From: Paraburkholderia youngii
GTDB taxonomy: Bacteria; Pseudomonadota; Gammaproteobacteria; Burkholderiales; Burkholderiaceae
Direction: 5' to 3'
Assembly: GCF_013366925.1 (NCBI RefSeq)
Contig: NZ_JAALDK010000001.1
Span: forward strand, 1,929,089-1,993,088
DNA length: 64,000 nt
The position numbers and the translations under genes are program-made. This document shows, piece after piece, positions 17,647-25,916 of this stretch; the first letter of the stretch is position 1; each line of letters begins with the position of its first letter. Under the pieces are notes generated by a model. The model was not told the origin of the DNA and ran no database searches. It saw only the letters and a list, made by a program, of their open reading frames with translations.

Positions 17647-19046
17647 GCGACCTCCTTTGCTGCCTGCCCGTGGACAAATGCATTCTCATCAAGCCTCGCC
17701 GAGTCGCGCTTCGGCACGTCACTCCACGAGCGGGCCTGCATCAGATCGAGCCAGCGCTGATAGAACGCCCGGTGGTTGGCCTCGTTGACCTGATTCCGGT
17801 AAACATTGCCGGGCAAGTCGCTGTCCTCGAGACGGCTGCCGCGACCAAGCCCCATGTACAGGTCCTGTTGCCGCGTGACGAAACCCGCATTGGTACGCGT
17901 CGAAAACTCAAAATTTTCGCCGTCGTCCATCTCGAACACACCCGTCGGCGAGAACGTCATCATCGTCCCCTTAAGCCACTTTTCCTTGATCTCCTGCGGC
18001 GCGCTCTTGTTGACGATGGTCCACGTGTGCAGTTCGATCTTGCCCGGTCCTCGCGGATGCCAAACGCGGAAAGTGTTCTGCCCCGGCAGGAACGACAGGT
18101 TCGGAAAGACGCTGACAGACGAAATCGAACCGATCATCTTGGAGCGAAACTCGCCAAGTCGCTCCGCAACTTTCGGTTGAATGCCATACAGATATTTGCG
18201 AATTTCCTTTTCGCCCAACGTAGCCGCGTTACCGATGATGTCGAGATTGAACTCCCAGCCGTGGCCGTTGAAGTTCACATGGTACGAGTCGGGATCCTTA
18301 TAAACTTCCGCGACCGGTCCGCCCAGCATTGCGCGTGCCGCCGAGTCGTGCGTCCAGAGCGCGTGGTAGATATCGCCGATGAAATTTTCCGTCGGAATCT
18401 TCCAATTGCAGTTGATCACCGACTTGACGCAGCCGCCGACAAACTCCGTGCCCTCCCCGTCCATATCGAGGATCACATCGAGGTAATACCGGAAATCGCC
18501 AAGGTATTCGTTCAACGAGGGCGCATCCGGATCCATATTGCCGAATACGAGGCCCTTGTAGGTTGCGACCTGAGCGACGGGGTGCAGGGCGTGCTCGGCA
18601 CGATTCATTCCACTTTCGTCGAACAATTCCTGGCCGGCCATGCCGCGCAGCGCACCGTCGATGCCGAAAGCCCAGCCGTGATAGTTGCAGACGAAACTGC
18701 GTGCGTTACCAGCGTCCGTGAAGTTCAGCTTGTTGCCGCGATGCGGACAGGTGTTGAGGAACGCCTTGATGGATCCGTCCTTCTGGCGAACGACGATGAC
18801 GTTGTCTTCGGCCATATAGGTCGTCAGATAATCGCCGGCCTTGGGAATCTGTGACTCATGCGCGAGAAACAGCCAGCTCCGGGCAAAGATCTTCTCGAGT
18901 TCCTGCTCGTATATGCGCTGATCCCAATAGACCCTGCGCGACAGACGCCCGGCGTCGAGATCGATCAGCCGGTCGAGGCCGGCAAGCGGCTCGCTAGCCG
19001 GATCCTTGCGCAGCCGCTCGCAGCTTCCGGTGCACTCGTATGTCAT
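17643..19046 (-). CDS. Ring-hydroxylating dioxygenase alpha subunit (Rieske)
   Basis: A 467-residue terminal oxygenase subunit. The Rieske [2Fe-2S] ligands are C100, H102, C120 and H123 (CPHRGN and CNYHGW). The mononuclear iron site is visible as H228 and H233 in ENFIGDIYHALWTH. The N-terminal part (RSWLFLAHESQIPKAGDY) strongly resembles HcaE/BphA-class subunits acting on substituted monocyclic aromatics. It inserts O2 to make a cis-dihydrodiol. It is encoded between the ferredoxin and beta-subunit genes. The substrate cannot be read from motifs, but an arylalkyl compound or aryl carboxylate of the phenylpropanoid, biphenyl or alkylbenzene kind is the best guess. Confidence 0.96.
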   Translation of the reverse strand: MTYECTGSCERLRKDPASEPLAGLDRLIDLDAGRLSRRVYWDQRIYEQELEKIFARSWLFLAHESQIPKAGDYLTTYMAEDNVIVVRQKDGSIKAFLNTCPHRGNKLNFTDAGNARSFVCNYHGWAFGIDGALRGMAGQELFDESGMNRAEHALHPVAQVATYKGLVFGNMDPDAPSLNEYLGDFRYYLDVILDMDGEGTEFVGGCVKSVINCNWKIPTENFIGDIYHALWTHDSAARAMLGGPVAEVYKDPDSYHVNFNGHGWEFNLDIIGNAATLGEKEIRKYLYGIQPKVAERLGEFRSKMIGSISSVSVFPNLSFLPGQNTFRVWHPRGPGKIELHTWTIVNKSAPQEIKEKWLKGTMMTFSPTGVFEMDDGENFEFSTRTNAGFVTRQQDLYMGLGRGSRLEDSDLPGNVYRNQVNEANHRAFYQRWLDLMQARSWSDVPKRDSARLDENAFVHGQAAKEVA

Positions 19047-19057
19047 TTCTTCGCTCC

Positions 19058-19402
19058 TCAGATTGCCGACGCCGCCGCGTCCGCTTCCTGTTCAAGGTCG
19101 GCGTAAATATCGTCGCCTTCCTCGATCACCTTGTAAGTCCGCAGATCCACCGTGCATGGGAACGCCATCGCTTGCCCTGTCGGAATATGAAATTGCCCAT
19201 CGTGGAGCGGACAGGCGATCAGATCGCCGTCTACAATTTCGCCTTCCGAAAGCGAAGCGGTCGCATGCGTGCACATATCGGACGTCGCATAGAAACTACC
19301 GTCGACGTTGTAGACCGCAAGCGGGCAGCTCGACTGCTCAACCTTGCACACCTGTCCTGGTTGCAGCTGGTCTCGTTTGATCAAGAAAATCTTGTTGCTC
19401 AT
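19058..19402 (-). CDS. Rieske-type ferredoxin
   Basis: A 114-residue Rieske ferredoxin with cluster ligands C44, H46 (CTH) and C64, H67 (CPLHDG). This matches the BphA3/HcaC group that carries electrons from the reductase to the terminal oxygenase. It is encoded 11 bp upstream of the alpha subunit gene and 1 bp after the extradiol dioxygenase stop, so it is in the same transcript. The acidic C-terminal tail (EQEADAAASAI) is slightly longer than usual. The matching reductase is the last gene of the operon. Confidence 0.95.
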   Translation of the reverse strand: MSNKIFLIKRDQLQPGQVCKVEQSSCPLAVYNVDGSFYATSDMCTHATASLSEGEIVDGDLIACPLHDGQFHIPTGQAMAFPCTVDLRTYKVIEEGDDIYADLEQEADAAASAI

Positions 19403-19403
19403 C

Positions 19404-20261
19404 TCAGGAGTCCTTCTCGCTTCGCTGCGGATGCAGCTGTACGAAACCCAGCCCGGTCACCCACTCCGGCACTGCCTCGTAGGCAATCGTTTCTCCGCGG
19501 GAGCCTTCGAGCGCTCCCATGGCGCAGGCCCAATTGCGGATTTCCATTCCACCCTCACCGCCGTGCTCGAGGATGTACTCGTCCGACAACGCGCATAGCG
19601 CATTGAGATCGCCTGCCTCGGCGTACCCGATGATTTCGCGATCGAACACTGCGTTCACTCGCCCCATTTGGGCAGAGCCTACCCAATGACTTATTCCACC
19701 GCTGCCGATCACGACGACGCGCTCATCGATGGGGAAAGCCTCGACTGCCCGCCTGATCTGTTCGCCCAGTTCCGCGGATCGCCGTAACGTGATGTACGGA
19801 TCGACGCCGCACGCCAGATAGACCGGAATGGTTTTGACGTCTACGCTCATCGTGCGCAACGGATCGACGATAAGCTGCTGAGGAATCGCCACCGAATGGT
19901 CCGCTGTGAACGCGCGCGCCACCGCCCAATCGAATCCGTTTTCACGTCCGTACGTAGCGATATGTGCCGCCAACGCCTCGTTATTGCTGAACGCAGCGCG
20001 TTTGAGTCCGGGTAGCTGATCGATGGGGCCGTCGACGTCTCCGGTCGCTATCAGGTAGCTCGGCAGACACTGCGGACCGAACAAGATGTAGTGATCGCAG
20101 CCGATGATGATTACGGTGGTCGGCTCTAGCTCTTGCAGGCGCTGCGCGCACTCCGCATAGGCCTGCCAGACCGCATCGCGCTGCTGCTTCGCCGGCGCCT
20201 CCGGCGCCACATACATGACGGGATCATGCGGGACCAGAAACGCTCCTACGATTTTTCCCAT
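19404..20261 (-). CDS. Class III extradiol ring-cleavage dioxygenase, catalytic (LigB-type) subunit
   Basis: A 285-residue LigB-family enzyme. Iron ligands and base fall where the LigB structure has them: H12 (VPHDPV), H57 (GCDHYI), E240 (GGMEIRNW), and the probable acid-base H192 (GSGGISHW). It cleaves a catechol next to the hydroxyls to give a ring-opened ketoacid. The small LigA-like subunit is encoded 4 bp upstream (20,269-20,565). Two-subunit class III enzymes occur in protocatechuate (LigAB), carbazole (CarBaBb) and related pathways. Because a C-C hydrolase gene follows the CarC/MhpC logic here, a CarBaBb- or MhpB-like role is more likely than LigAB proper. Confidence 0.92.
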   Translation of the reverse strand: MGKIVGAFLVPHDPVMYVAPEAPAKQQRDAVWQAYAECAQRLQELEPTTVIIIGCDHYILFGPQCLPSYLIATGDVDGPIDQLPGLKRAAFSNNEALAAHIATYGRENGFDWAVARAFTADHSVAIPQQLIVDPLRTMSVDVKTIPVYLACGVDPYITLRRSAELGEQIRRAVEAFPIDERVVVIGSGGISHWVGSAQMGRVNAVFDREIIGYAEAGDLNALCALSDEYILEHGGEGGMEIRNWACAMGALEGSRGETIAYEAVPEWVTGLGFVQLHPQRSEKDS

Positions 20262-20268
20262 AGTTGAT

Positions 20269-20565
20269 CTACCCCTTCAGTGCCGCTGCAAAAACCGCTT
20301 CCCCGTCCTTCACATCACGCAGACGCGACAGATAGGCCCTCATGTCGCGATTCGGCGAGAGCTCCTGCCAAAAACCCATGGTCAACATGCTGTTCACGCC
20401 GTATCGCTGAAGGCCTTTCACGTCGAACGACAAGATCATCTCGCGCTCGTCATCAGTCAGCGGCAAGCGCTCGAGGAACTGCTCCGCGCCCTCTTTGAAC
20501 CGCTGTTTGGCGCCGCGATCGATACACAGCTGATGCAGCACGCGCTCCACGCTGTTGCGGCTCAT
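20269..20565 (-). CDS. Extradiol dioxygenase small (LigA-type) subunit
   Basis: A 98-residue helical protein of the LigA superfamily (RNSVERVLHQLC, LERLPLTDDEREMILSFDVKGLQRYGVN, FWQEL). In LigAB-type enzymes this subunit caps the active site of LigB. ATG 20,565 overlaps the hydrolase stop as ATGA, which fixes the start although the frame is open further upstream. It is followed immediately by the LigB-type gene. Complete and of normal size. Confidence 0.9.
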   Translation of the reverse strand: MSRNSVERVLHQLCIDRGAKQRFKEGAEQFLERLPLTDDEREMILSFDVKGLQRYGVNSMLTMGFWQELSPNRDMRAYLSRLRDVKDGEAVFAAALKG

Positions 20566-21392
20566 GATGGCTGTCCAACGAAATCCGTGACGAGCCGGAG
20601 GAAATCGTCTCGGCGCTCCGTTTGCACCCAGTGGCCGCACTTGGCGAACTGGTGCAGGTCGGCGTTGGGAATGTGCTGAGCGAGTAGCGCACCGCAAGCA
20701 GGCGGCACGACTCTGTCCTCGCGCCCGTGCAGCACGAGCGTCGGCGCTTCGATGCCGGCAACGGCGGACGCGGGAAATCCCTTGACGATTGTCGGCCCGT
20801 CGTCATTCGGCCTCGGAATCAGCTTACGCAAGGCGTCTTGCGCACCAGGACGAGCGCTGGCCTCATAACGCGTCCGGACCATCTCATCGGTGATGATCGC
20901 CTGGTCATAAGGGAACAAACGCATCGTCTGCTCCATGTTCTCGAGCGACGGTTCATACGTCCATGCCGACCTCAGGCCGGGAGTCTGTTCGAATTCGCCT
21001 GCAGGGGTACCTAGCAACACTAGCCGGTCAACGCGTTGCTTATCGAAAAGCGCAAGCCCGATGGCGAGCGCGCCACCGAACGAGTTTCCGACGAAGGACG
21101 CCTTCTCGATACCAAGTGCGTCCATGATGCCCGTGAGATGGCGCACCCAGAGCTTGATGTCGTACTTGCTGCCTTCCTTGAACTCGGTGAAACCAAAGCC
21201 GGCGATGTCTGGCACGATCACGCGAAACTGCTCACCAAGATCGCTCATCACGCCCTTCCAGTTGGTCCAGCCCGACACGCCGGGACCGGATCCATGCAGC
21301 AGGAAAAGAGGCTTGCCCTGCCCGACCTCGTGATAGTTCGTTCGATGGTCCGCCGCCTGCAGCGTCTTTCCAACGCCTGCCAAATCGCCCAT
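20562..21392 (-). CDS. Alpha/beta-hydrolase, meta-cleavage product (C-C) hydrolase
   Basis: A 276-residue alpha/beta-hydrolase of the MhpC/BphD/CarC type. The oxyanion region is LLHGSGPGVSGWTNW near residue 35, the nucleophile elbow is GNSFGG near 105, the acid is Asp in HGREDRVVP, and the His is in KCGHWVQTE near the C-terminus. It hydrolyses the ring-fission product to 2-hydroxypenta-2,4-dienoate and an acid carrying the former side chain. The start at 21,392 has the ribosome-binding site GAGGAGAGCGAG. It is the first gene of the long operon and sits directly behind the promoter and palindrome at 21,413-21,472. Confidence 0.93.
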   Translation of the reverse strand: MGDLAGVGKTLQAADHRTNYHEVGQGKPLFLLHGSGPGVSGWTNWKGVMSDLGEQFRVIVPDIAGFGFTEFKEGSKYDIKLWVRHLTGIMDALGIEKASFVGNSFGGALAIGLALFDKQRVDRLVLLGTPAGEFEQTPGLRSAWTYEPSLENMEQTMRLFPYDQAIITDEMVRTRYEASARPGAQDALRKLIPRPNDDGPTIVKGFPASAVAGIEAPTLVLHGREDRVVPPACGALLAQHIPNADLHQFAKCGHWVQTERRDDFLRLVTDFVGQPS

Positions 21393-21412
21393 TCTCGCTC
21401 TCCTCGCGTTCT

Positions 21413-21440
21413 CTCCATACACATACGTATGTGTATGGAG
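21413..21440. promoter_or_regulatory. 28-bp perfect palindrome, probable TetR operator
   Basis: CTCCATACACATAC (21,413-21,426) is followed at once by its exact reverse complement (21,427-21,440). It lies directly downstream of the predicted -10 box, covering the transcription start of the hydrolase-led operon, where a repressor would block transcription. The TetR gene at 21,580 is divergent. A looser ACACATG/CATGTGT pair at 21,512-21,539, closer to the TetR gene, may be a second site. Confidence 0.75.
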
Positions 21441-21443
21441 TGC

Positions 21444-21472
21444 ATCGTATGTCGTGGCAGAGATGAAGTCAA
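21444..21472 (-). promoter_or_regulatory. Predicted sigma-70 promoter of the catabolic operon
   Basis: On the minus strand TTGACT (-35, 21,472-21,467) and TACGAT (-10, 21,449-21,444) are separated by exactly 17 bp. The palindrome starts 3 bp after the -10 box. Transcription would begin near 21,437 and read the hydrolase gene first. Confidence 0.65.
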
Positions 21473-21579
21473 TAACCCTCAGCAGTCAAATTTCCAGGTG
21501 TTAACGTGAATACACATGACCATACGGCTCTGCATGTGTCGATGAAGTAAAATATTTCTTTTGCCCTTACGGACACGCA

Positions 21580-22182
21580 ATGTCACGATCTTCGGTACCG
21601 CGTACTTCGGACGCGTCAAGCAAACCTCAACTCACGCCGGATGACTGGGTTCGTGCAGCCGCAGAAGTTCTGGTCGACAAGAGTGTCGAAGCCGTGCGTG
21701 TAGAGGTTCTGTCGAAGAATCTTGGGGTCACACGGGGCAGCTTTTACTGGCACTTCAAAGACCGCGACGATCTCTTGAGTCATTTGCTGACGTGGTGGCG
21801 CGATACCGCCACAGAGCAAATCATTGAGCGTTTTGAGAAACGCAACGTCAAGGCGCGAGAACTGCTGCGCGAACTGCTGGCATTGCCGTTTCACGGTGAA
21901 GCAGCGCAGGTTGCCGCCGCGACGGAGTTAGCGATACGGGGATGGGCAAGGCGGGACGAGATGGCCCGTCAATTTGTGGATGAGGTGGATGCGAAGCGCC
22001 TTGCTTATATTGCCCAGTGCTTTAGTGCACTCGGCTTCGATATTTCGGAAGCACGGAAGCGCGCATTCGCCCTTTATAGTTATGAGTTGGCCGAATCCCT
22101 ACTTTCAAACCAGGGTACCGATAAGCAGCGGGATGAGCGGCGCGTTTTCATGGAGCGCATGCTGCTGCGCGATGAACACTAA
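21580..22182 (+). CDS. TetR-family regulator of the catabolic operon
   Basis: A 200-residue regulator with an N-terminal TetR helix-turn-helix (VEVLSKNLGVTRGSFYWHFKDRDDLL, about residues 43-68) and a helical ligand-binding domain. The pattern RGSFYWHFKDRDDLL is typical of this family. It is transcribed away from the hydrolase-led operon, and the intergenic region holds the 28-bp palindrome and a promoter. It therefore most likely represses the degradation genes, with release by a pathway compound or CoA ester. Ligand identity is unknown. The start is ATG 21,580. Confidence 0.88.
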   Translation: MSRSSVPRTSDASSKPQLTPDDWVRAAAEVLVDKSVEAVRVEVLSKNLGVTRGSFYWHFKDRDDLLSHLLTWWRDTATEQIIERFEKRNVKARELLRELLALPFHGEAAQVAAATELAIRGWARRDEMARQFVDEVDAKRLAYIAQCFSALGFDISEARKRAFALYSYELAESLLSNQGTDKQRDERRVFMERMLLRDEH

Positions 22183-22376
22183 CTCTGGCCTACGAAAGCA
22201 GGACCTCGCAGCAGCGCCCGTCCTGACTTTCAGCTTCAGCAAGCCGTACCAGTAGGTCATGCTGCGACCGGCTGCTTGCGCATCCTGATGCCGTCAGGCG
22301 GGGCACAGGGCACAGCGACGAGCTTTTGTGCGAAATCTTCGGCACAGTAAAACAACCCAGGTCTGGAACACTGGAC

Positions 22377-23330
22377 TTAGTAATCGTCCAGGGCAGGTAC
22401 CGCGCTGCCAATCCGCAAACTTCTTGGGGTTACGCCGAACGCCTGCTTGAACGTCCGACTGAAGTGGGCTGCGTCGTTGAATCCCCATTTGTAAGCCACG
22501 TCCGTCACCGTTTTCGTACTGGCAGCCGCACATAGTTCGCGATAGCAGACTTTCAGCCGACGATCACGGATCCAACGACTGACCGTTGTCCCCGTACCTG
22601 CGAAGGTAACATGTAATTTCCGCACCGAAATATGATGAGCGTTTGCGATTGACGCAGCGCACAATTCGGGGTCGTCCAGATTTTTGTCAATGTACTGCCG
22701 GATCGCATTTAGCAGTATGGCCTTTGAGGATGGACGATCGGTGTCGACGGTAATCGCCGCGTCGAGCAAGTCGAAAAAGGACTGACAGGCAATCGCCAAT
22801 GCGCCATCGGACAGTTGATCGAGCTCCTGCGAGATCGTCCGGAGATGCTCACCGGCAATGGCCGACAAGCCGGAACCTTGCACCGCCGGTAACGCGCCGC
22901 ACAAATGAGTGGCAGCGCTCGCAACCGTCAAGGGAACTCGCTCGCGGGGCAAAAGCAGATAGAACTCGCGATGAGACCCCTCAACGTCAAAGTCAAAACC
23001 GAGCTCACTATCCCAGATCAGCAGATGATTGGGGGGCAGTACGACCTCGCGCCCATCTTCGTAGCGGCACGCTAGCCGTCCACTGAGGTTCATCAGAACA
23101 CCCAGTAGCGGTGCATCTCCCGACGCCGCTCGTTGGCCGGTAATCCGGCCACTCCGCAACTCCCCGATTGTCAGCCGATCCACTTTCCGGTACCGCACAG
23201 ATGCGTCAAATCCGTCCGGCTCTGGGATCGATAACGTCCAATTTACATGCAGATCAGAGAGCTTGCTGCTGAATGCGTCCTGCAAGAGCTTGTGGGGCAA
23301 CCCGTGGGTCGACCAGGTAACAGCTGCCAT
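22377..23330 (-). CDS. AraC-family transcriptional regulator
   Basis: A 317-residue protein. The N-terminal part resembles the AraC-binding-like domain of FeaR/NahR-independent activators (LMNLSGRLACRYEDGREVVLPP), and the C-terminal 100 residues are the AraC/XylS double helix-turn-helix (VAYKWGFNDAAHFSRTFKQAFGVTPRSLR). The start at 23,330 is preferred because AAAGGAACCCA precedes it; ATGs at 23,345 and 23,366 are alternatives. It is divergent from the saccharopine-dehydrogenase-like operon at 23,543, so it probably activates that operon and perhaps the ring-cleavage operon. It converges with the TetR gene; no clear terminator is seen between them. Confidence 0.88.
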   Translation of the reverse strand: MAAVTWSTHGLPHKLLQDAFSSKLSDLHVNWTLSIPEPDGFDASVRYRKVDRLTIGELRSGRITGQRAASGDAPLLGVLMNLSGRLACRYEDGREVVLPPNHLLIWDSELGFDFDVEGSHREFYLLLPRERVPLTVASAATHLCGALPAVQGSGLSAIAGEHLRTISQELDQLSDGALAIACQSFFDLLDAAITVDTDRPSSKAILLNAIRQYIDKNLDDPELCAASIANAHHISVRKLHVTFAGTGTTVSRWIRDRRLKVCYRELCAAASTKTVTDVAYKWGFNDAAHFSRTFKQAFGVTPRSLRIGSAVPALDDY

Positions 23331-23531
23331 TGGGTTCCTTTCCATTGGCGAATTGACAGATAACAACTACCAGCGATCGTGTGGATCAGGAAGGCCGCCG
23401 TCAAGTGCGCAGAAACCCGAATCCGGGCCCACGATGCACAAACCGACAAGTCGCATGCACGCATGTGCAAGCGCCGGATGCCAGTCACCCAGTACAGTCG
23501 GCCATCACTAACAGCAACCAAACTATTAAAT

Positions 23532-23545
23532 AGGAGGAGATGATG
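23532..23545 (+). promoter_or_regulatory. Ribosome-binding site deciding the start of the acyl-CoA operon
   Basis: AGGAGG at 23,532-23,537 stands before two adjacent ATGs (23,540 and 23,543). The spacing of 5 bases favours the second. Confidence 0.6.
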
Positions 23546-24667
23546 AGCGATCTGCGTCCTGTCGTCATCTATGGCGCCAGCGGTTATACCGGACGGTTGG
23601 TGGCCGAGTACCTGCGCGAATACAACATCCCGTTCGTCGCCGCAGGTCGCAACAAGTCGAAGCTACAGGAAGTCATGGCTTCAGTGCCCGGAATCGAAAC
23701 TGCCGATTACGAAATCGCCGAAGTCGACGGTTCTGTCGAGTCGCTGGTAGCGCTTTTCAAAGGCAGAAAGGTCGTCTGCAATATGGTCGGCCCTTTTTTG
23801 CGATATGCGCCCCCAGTCCTCGAAGCCGCGCTGCGCGCCGGATGCCACTATCTCGACACTGCCGGAGAGCAGCAACACCATCTTCAGTTACTTGACGAAT
23901 GGGGCCCCAAATTCGCAGCCGCCGGACTGGTCGTATCGACTGCTGTGTCCATGCAGTATGCGGTTCACGACATTGCTGCCCGCATAGTTCTGGAAACACC
24001 GGGAATCGACACTCTCGAGCTTGGGGAGTACGTCAGCGCAATTCCCACAGTGGGCTCGAGCCAGTCGATGTTCGACGTGATTCGCACAGATTCTTACTAC
24101 CTCCAGGACAACGTTCTTAAAAAGTACGATGGCATCGTCCAGCAGGACATGGTTGTGCCTGGTACCGCCTATGTTGTCCCGGGCCTGCAGTGGGGTGGCA
24201 CGGCACTCCCCGTGTTCTTCCGGGATGACCGCAGGGTGCGCAACTGTCGCATGTTCGTCGCGATGCGTAATGACAAGGGCGATATTCCCCAGCGGGTTCG
24301 TGCAGCGGAGCGCATGTTCAAGGTCATGTTCCAATGGTTGCCTGAAGAGAAGCTGCACCCGGTGCTAGACCGGATCGCAGCCAGCATGACGCCCAACACG
24401 CCGCCTCGTGAAAACCGGCAGGTGCACCGATCCGTTGACTGGTGTATTGGCCGCGGGAACAACATCACAGCACGCGCAGTTATTCACGGCACTTCCGGCT
24501 ATCAAATCACGGGTGTTTTGCAGGCTTATGCGGCCATGCGATTGCTCGGAAACACCTACAGCGGTGTGGGCTTCCGATCGCCGGCGCAGTTCCTGGGACA
24601 TCGCGAACTCATGGGGGCTCTGGAGGCGTTTGGCCTTGCACGCGTGACCGAGGAGACAGTGGCATGA
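23543..24667 (+). CDS. Saccharopine-dehydrogenase-like NAD(P)-binding protein
   Basis: A 374-residue protein with an N-terminal Rossmann fold (VVIYGASGYTGRLVAEYL) and the saccharopine-dehydrogenase/trans-acting-enoyl-reductase pattern (VVCNMVGPFLRYAPPVLEAALRAGCHYLDTAGE). Proteins of this type reduce or isomerise CoA- or carrier-bound intermediates in several lipid and terpenoid pathways, but the specific reaction is not known for this branch. Its stop overlaps the thiolase start as ATGA, so the two are translationally coupled. It heads the plus-strand acyl-CoA operon. A role in reducing or dehydrogenating the cyclic or side-chain acyl-CoA is inference. Confidence 0.75.
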   Translation: MSDLRPVVIYGASGYTGRLVAEYLREYNIPFVAAGRNKSKLQEVMASVPGIETADYEIAEVDGSVESLVALFKGRKVVCNMVGPFLRYAPPVLEAALRAGCHYLDTAGEQQHHLQLLDEWGPKFAAAGLVVSTAVSMQYAVHDIAARIVLETPGIDTLELGEYVSAIPTVGSSQSMFDVIRTDSYYLQDNVLKKYDGIVQQDMVVPGTAYVVPGLQWGGTALPVFFRDDRRVRNCRMFVAMRNDKGDIPQRVRAAERMFKVMFQWLPEEKLHPVLDRIAASMTPNTPPRENRQVHRSVDWCIGRGNNITARAVIHGTSGYQITGVLQAYAAMRLLGNTYSGVGFRSPAQFLGHRELMGALEAFGLARVTEETVA

Positions 24668-25887
24668 CCGCGGTGCCTGTTTGGATAGCCGGCGTAGGCA
24701 TGACCTCGTTTGGGGTTAGGCAAGACGCGTCGGTCAAGGATCTCACGAGGACGGCGGTGCTTGAGGCCATCTGCGACGCCGGAGGCGATATGAGCACCAT
24801 CGACGCAGCGTACTTTGGCAATACGTGTCAGGACGTCCTCGAAGGCCAGGTGGTAGTGGCCGGCCAGATGGCGCTGCGATCAATGGGCTTCGAACGCATC
24901 CCGATCGTGAACGTCGAGAACGCGTGCGCGACGGGGGCGACAGCCTTGCATCAGGCGATCATGCATGTGCGCTCTGGGGCAGCAGACGTCGTGCTGGCAG
25001 TCGGAGCCGAAAAACTGAGTATTGGCGACAAGAGCAAAGCACTTGGAGTCTTCGACGGCGGTGTCGACGTCAATGACAGGCAAGGTGTGCGAGCCGTTCT
25101 CGAGGAGCTGGGGGGCGGGATTCCAGACGATGGGCAACCTCACAGCCTGTTTATGGATATCTACGCTGCGCTCACCAGAGCACACATGAATGCGTTCGGA
25201 ACCACGCAGCGACAGCTTGCCGTCATCTCCTCGAAGAATCATGCGCATGCTGTCCATAACCCTCTCGCACACTTTCGCAAGGAAATGTCAGTGGAGGACA
25301 TCCTGGCGGCACGGCCGGTGTCGGGGCCGCTCACAGTCCCAATGTGCGCCCCACTAACAGATGGAGCGTCCGCAGTTGTCGTTTGCAATGCGGCCGGCCT
25401 GCGACGTCTCGGCAGCGCCCAGCCGATACGGGTACTTGCAAACGTTCTGCAGAGTGGGACCGTGCGTCCGCTCTCGGCTTGGGATCGATCAGTCACCCGC
25501 CTCGCTGCTCGGTCCGCCTATGAACAGGCGGGAGTCGGACCCGAGGACATTTCCGTCGCGGAGGTCCATGACGCATCTTCATTTGGTGAGCTTCTGCAAT
25601 CCGAGTTGCTTGGATTCTGTGAGATCGGCGCCGGCGGCCCGTTCGCGGAATCTGGTGCAACGAAGCTCGGCGGCAGCTTGCCGATCAATCCGTCCGGTGG
25701 CCTCGAATCCAAAGGTCACCCAATGGGGGCCTCTGGCCTCGCCCAGATCTATGAGCTTGTGCACCAGCTTCGCGGTAACTGCGGAGCACGCCAGGTGCAC
25801 GGCGCCCGTATAGCCCTCGCGGAGAACGGCGGCGGGCTCTACGCAGGTGAGGAGGCGGCCGCCGCAATCACCATTCTCGGCTCCTGA
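24664..25887 (+). CDS. Thiolase, SCP-x-like
   Basis: A 407-residue thiolase-fold enzyme. The nucleophilic Cys is C88 in VENACATGATALHQA, and the late GGLESKGHPMGASG carries the conserved His. The sequence belongs to the SCP-x/acetyl-CoA acetyltransferase-like branch, which cleaves branched or sterol-like beta-ketoacyl-CoAs. Such thiolases often work with a DUF35 partner; none is seen here. The start at 24,664 overlaps the previous stop, and the enoyl-CoA hydratase starts about 30 bp downstream. It probably performs the last cleavage of side-chain beta-oxidation. Confidence 0.88.
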   Translation: MTAVPVWIAGVGMTSFGVRQDASVKDLTRTAVLEAICDAGGDMSTIDAAYFGNTCQDVLEGQVVVAGQMALRSMGFERIPIVNVENACATGATALHQAIMHVRSGAADVVLAVGAEKLSIGDKSKALGVFDGGVDVNDRQGVRAVLEELGGGIPDDGQPHSLFMDIYAALTRAHMNAFGTTQRQLAVISSKNHAHAVHNPLAHFRKEMSVEDILAARPVSGPLTVPMCAPLTDGASAVVVCNAAGLRRLGSAQPIRVLANVLQSGTVRPLSAWDRSVTRLAARSAYEQAGVGPEDISVAEVHDASSFGELLQSELLGFCEIGAGGPFAESGATKLGGSLPINPSGGLESKGHPMGASGLAQIYELVHQLRGNCGARQVHGARIALAENGGGLYAGEEAAAAITILGS

Positions 25888-25916
25888 ATCGTCCGCAAAT
25901 CTTCTCGGAGGAGACA

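Noticed and set aside
17670..18854. 394-codon frame opposite the dioxygenase alpha subunit
   Set aside because: Antisense shadow of a gene whose Rieske ligands and iron site are all in the minus frame.
19404..20565. Assignment as protocatechuate 4,5-dioxygenase LigAB proper
   Set aside because: The operon contains a C-C hydrolase, hydratase and aldolase but no LigC/LigI/LigJ-type genes, so a different catechol is the likely substrate.
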